Source of the DNA: Desulfosporosinus sp. HMP52
GTDB taxonomy: Bacteria; Bacillota; Desulfitobacteriia; Desulfitobacteriales; Desulfitobacteriaceae
DNA length: 64,000 nt
Direction: 5' to 3'
NCBI RefSeq assembly: GCF_000765145.1
Contig: NZ_JMGA01000018.1
Coordinates: 186,001 to 250,000, forward strand
Within the stretch, counting starts at the first letter, position 1. Each line of letters starts with the position of its first letter. The notes under the pieces are model-generated. The model was given only the letters and a program-made list of their open reading frames with translations. It searched no databases and was not told the origin of the DNA. Positions 61,231 through 64,000 of the stretch are shown in pieces. The position numbers were made by a program, and so were the translations under genes.

Positions 61231-63380
61231 ATGCTCAAATGCTTTCTAAATATGCTCTCAAAGGAGTTTCCTTAGAGCATGAAATAGCCAGTAAAATTAA
61301 TACGGAATTGGAAATTAAAGAGTTAAATAAGGAACTAGAACTAAAAGTAAAAAGAAGAACTACACGACTCGAAGAGCTTAATATAGAGTTGCAAGACAGC
61401 AATGCTATGCTAGAAGAAACAAATGCTGTATTGGAAGAAACAAATGCCGAACTTGAAGAGATTAATGCAATGCTTGAAGAAGAAATCGCTAAACGTCAAA
61501 GGGCTGAACATGAAATTAGGCTATTAAATGAAGATCTAGAAAATAAGGTAATTGAACGAACAAACCAACTGCAGGATATCAATGCAATCCTTGAAGAGGA
61601 GATAATTGAGAAGATAAGAGCTGAAAATGAGTTGAGTCAAGAAAGAGTTTTCACCGATGCCTTATTTGACAGTGCTCAAGGAATGATTTTTCTTTACGAT
61701 GATAAGCAAAGACTAATTCGATGGAATAAGAAGCATGAGGAGATGACCGGGTATACTTCTGCAGAGTTAGCTCATAAGAGTTTATTAGACTGGTACGAAG
61801 GAGACGAGAAGAGCAAGAGTGCTGTTTTAAAAGGAATCAGAATGGTTTCTAAGAATGGCTTTGGAACCGCTGAAGCCAACTTACAAACAAAGGACGGTAC
61901 AAAAATTCCTATGTACTTTACTGCAAGTACTGTAGTTATCAATGGTAAACAATATTTTGCAGGATTAGGAATTGATACTACAGAGTGGAAGCAGTTAAAT
62001 GAAAGAGTTAAAAAGTATCAGGTTTTAGCCGAAAAGGCTAATGATGCAATGCTGTTTATCGATAAGGAAGGAAATATTCTCGAAGCTAATGATGCCGCGG
62101 TTAAGATCTATGGCTATACATATTCTGAACTCCTCAACTTAAAAATATTTGATTTAAGGCGTATCGATCCCTCAAAAATTGTTGATCAAATGGCTTTGGC
62201 GGATAACGAGGGAATTATTTTTGACGCAATTCATTACTTAAAAGATGGAACTCCGATTAATGTTGAAGTAAGTTCACAAGGTACCTACTTAGGTGAAAAA
62301 AGAGTTCTTCTCAGTATCGTGAGAGATATCACAGATCGCAAGAAAAAGGAAGATGAAAACCGCTATTTGAGCTATCATGATTCTTTGACTGGTCTTTATA
62401 ATCGAAGGTTCTATGAAGAAGAAATTAAACGTTTGGATACAGAGCGTAACATTCCAATTTCAATAATTGTAGGGGATGTGAATGGACTTAAACTCTTAAA
62501 TGATGCATTTGGACATGATAAAGGGGATGAACTCCTGGTAAAAGCAGCTAAGGTGATTCAGCGGGCGTGCAGAGCAGATGATATTGTCGCCCGCTGGGGT
62601 GGAGACGAATTTGTTATCCTTTTGCCAAAAACAACGATGGAAGACGCGGAAAGAGTTGTAACAAGAATAAGAGAAAAATATGCCAATATACAAGTAAACT
62701 CAATACGTGTCAGTATTTCATTTGGATGGGATACCAAAACAAAATCGGATGAAAGTATATTTAAAGTTCTTAAGAGTGCTGAAGATTCGATGTACAAAAA
62801 TAAAATTATCGAGAATGAAGGCATGAGAGGAAATACAATTAATACCATCATTAATACCTTACATGAAAAGAACCCTCGGGAGGAACAACACTCCAAAAGA
62901 GTCAGTCAAATATGTCAAGATATTGGGAGAGCAATAGGCTTACCCGAAATCGAAGTAAGTGGTCTAAAGATTATAGGCTTGTTGCATGATATAGGGAAAA
63001 TCGCCATTGAAGAACATATTCTCAATAAACCCGAAAAGCTTACCAAGAACGAGTGGGAACAAATTAAGAAGCATCCTGATATCGGTTATAGAATATTGAG
63101 TACTTCCTATGAAATGTTAGAACTAGCCGAAGGTATTTTGGCTCATCATGAACGGTGGGATGGTAAGGGTTATCCAAAAGGGTTAAAAGGTGAAGAAATT
63201 CCTAAAGTATCAAGAATCATTGCTCTGGCTGACAGTTATGATGCAATGATAAGTGAACGCCCCTATCGAATAGCTTTAAGTGAGGAAGCTGCCTTACAAG
63301 AGATACTTAAGAATTCGGGGACACAGTTTGATCCAGAACTAGCCCGAATATTTACCATGGAATTAGGCGTTAAGCGATGA
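61221..63380 (+). CDS. PAS-PAS-GGDEF-HD-GYP signalling protein (3' part of a frameshifted sensor gene)
   Basis: A 719-residue open frame with no good start of its own (TTG 61221 has no ribosome site). It starts with the end of a PocR domain, then a coiled coil with repeated LEETNA/LEEINA units (about 25-140) and two PAS domains (about 140-255 and 265-380). A GGDEF domain with intact GGDEF (about 457-463) and a HD-GYP domain with HDIGK (about 589) and GKGYP (about 648) follow. Both cyclic-di-GMP synthesis and breakdown motifs look active. A joined product would be about 870 residues. It may be a pseudogene, an assembly error or a frameshifting gene. Confidence 0.85.
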   Translation: MYLNAQMLSKYALKGVSLEHEIASKINTELEIKELNKELELKVKRRTTRLEELNIELQDSNAMLEETNAVLEETNAELEEINAMLEEEIAKRQRAEHEIRLLNEDLENKVIERTNQLQDINAILEEEIIEKIRAENELSQERVFTDALFDSAQGMIFLYDDKQRLIRWNKKHEEMTGYTSAELAHKSLLDWYEGDEKSKSAVLKGIRMVSKNGFGTAEANLQTKDGTKIPMYFTASTVVINGKQYFAGLGIDTTEWKQLNERVKKYQVLAEKANDAMLFIDKEGNILEANDAAVKIYGYTYSELLNLKIFDLRRIDPSKIVDQMALADNEGIIFDAIHYLKDGTPINVEVSSQGTYLGEKRVLLSIVRDITDRKKKEDENRYLSYHDSLTGLYNRRFYEEEIKRLDTERNIPISIIVGDVNGLKLLNDAFGHDKGDELLVKAAKVIQRACRADDIVARWGGDEFVILLPKTTMEDAERVVTRIREKYANIQVNSIRVSISFGWDTKTKSDESIFKVLKSAEDSMYKNKIIENEGMRGNTINTIINTLHEKNPREEQHSKRVSQICQDIGRAIGLPEIEVSGLKIIGLLHDIGKIAIEEHILNKPEKLTKNEWEQIKKHPDIGYRILSTSYEMLELAEGILAHHERWDGKGYPKGLKGEEIPKVSRIIALADSYDAMISERPYRIALSEEAALQEILKNSGTQFDPELARIFTMELGVKR

Positions 63381-63612
63381 TCAAAAGGTATCTATTCTTG
63401 GAAACTTATTTCTTGGATAGATATCTTTGCGTTTTGTTGTAGGTTTTGTTGCTTTTTGCTTGAATGGTGTCGATACGAAAATAAGCGGGAAATCCTAAAA
63501 ATATCAGACAATAATGTCCAACCCTTTATAAATTACATATATTAACATTAAATAGAGAAAAAGGGAACTAACAAAAATAAATCTCTATTAATTTATTTAG
63601 GGAGGATTATAA

Positions 63613-64000
63613 ATGGCCCTCTTAAATTACAACAGAAGTATTCTAACGAATGAAGCTTATACTTCTGCTATCGTACTCGATGATTTTGACCAATTAATTT
63701 TACAATTTGGACTCTTTGTTCCTCAATCAACAAATTTTGTCGAACTGCTGACAACGATTGGTTGGACTGTCACCAATGTCACCCCACTGGAACCAGATCA
63801 ACCGATTATTGCTCTTACCATTCTACAAGATGGCTTAGTTGTTGCCTCAATTAATCAGGAATCAATTGAAGATGGATCAGATACACCTCTGGAGAATTTA
63901 AGCACATTTCAAGCTGTCCTAACTAATGTTGCTGCAGGGCATCATGTCTATCAATTATTTGCTCGTAACCTTCAAACTTCTCAAGGGACAATAACAATTA
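63613..64000 (+). CDS. Unrecognised protein, start only (runs off the window)
   Basis: ATG 63613 follows a GGAGG site at 63601-63605 and opens a frame of 129 codons to the window edge. The protein is rich in Thr, Asn, Gln and Leu and looks like all-beta structure, with stretches such as PIIALTILQDGLVVASINQE and HHVYQLFARN. There is no signal peptide and no Cys. This resembles beta-sandwich surface or spore-coat-like proteins in feel only; I do not recognise the family. Confidence 0.6.
   Translation, partial: MALLNYNRSILTNEAYTSAIVLDDFDQLILQFGLFVPQSTNFVELLTTIGWTVTNVTPLEPDQPIIALTILQDGLVVASINQESIEDGSDTPLENLSTFQAVLTNVAAGHHVYQLFARNLQTSQGTITI

Noticed and set aside
1-64000. tRNA, rRNA, CRISPR, prophage or transposase genes
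   Set aside because: None recognised on reading both strands; short tRNA genes cannot be fully excluded without a covariance scan.

Overview
The window reads as a chromosomal segment of an anaerobic, endospore-forming, low-to-mid-GC Firmicute of the Peptococcaceae/Desulfitobacteriaceae kind (Desulfosporosinus or Desulfitobacterium is my best guess, from gene content and order only). Evidence: an alpha/beta-type SASP gene beside its protease gpr, the sporulation membrane protein ylbJ, FapR-controlled type II fatty-acid synthesis with FabK, frequent TTG/GTG starts with strong Shine-Dalgarno sites, and an 11-subunit complex I without the NADH-oxidising module. Nearly everything is on the + strand; only rpmB, gpr and ylbJ are reversed.

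Layout. 1-4.3 kb: end of a class B penicillin-binding protein, prkC, rsgA, rpe, thiN, in tight or overlapping order. 4.3-6.0 kb: three copies of a 181-bp GC-rich element with terminal inverted repeats surround hslO. 6.1-13 kb: rpmB (-), asp23-like gene and fakA, two-subunit L-serine dehydratase (sdaAB, sdaAA), recG. 13.1-17.1 kb: short SASP gene, gpr (-), rsmD, a coiled-coil gene, ylbJ (-). 17.2-20.2 kb: patatin, ackA, yceD, rpmF. 20.2-29.1 kb: fapR-plsX-fabH-fabK-fabD-fabG-acpP, then a second FabK-like flavoprotein, fabF and rnc. 29.1-39.4 kb: smc, a 630-bp structured gap, ftsY, a methylthioadenosine (MTA) salvage trio (a MTAP/PNP-family phosphorylase, mtnA, mtaD), ylxM, ffh. 39.6-45.4 kb: rpsP-khpA-rimM-trmD-RNA methyltransferase-rplS-lepB-rbgA-rnhB. 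45.5-55.3 kb: nuoABCDHIJKLMN. 55.5-64 kb: yraN, a two-component system, comM/yifB, a frameshifted PocR-PAS-GGDEF-HD-GYP sensor, and the start of an unrecognised protein running off the end.

How the genes work together. Ribosome and translation genes (rsgA, rpmB, rsmD, rpmF, rpsP, rimM, trmD, rplS, rbgA) are interleaved with protein targeting (ftsY, ylxM, ffh, lepB) and membrane-lipid synthesis (fapR regulon, fakA). The fapR promoter carries a recognisable FapR-type palindrome. The MTA trio, with PNP-like purine-binding residues in the phosphorylase and an adjacent MTA deaminase, suggests recycling through methylthioinosine. The nuo operon would pump ions using an electron donor other than a NuoEFG-bound NADH site.

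Most notable non-genic content: the 181-bp inverted-repeat element whose end supplies the stop codons of thiN and hslO; a long composite palindrome plus 125-bp direct repeats between smc and ftsY; two 18-bp perfect hairpins between the histidine kinase and comM; and matching small hairpins just ahead of both serine dehydratase genes. The likeliest annotation trap is the phosphorylase after ftsY: its reading frame continues upstream through the phosphate-binding motif with no ATG/GTG/TTG start, implying CTG initiation in a CTGA overlap. I saw no tRNA, rRNA, CRISPR array, prophage or transposase gene.
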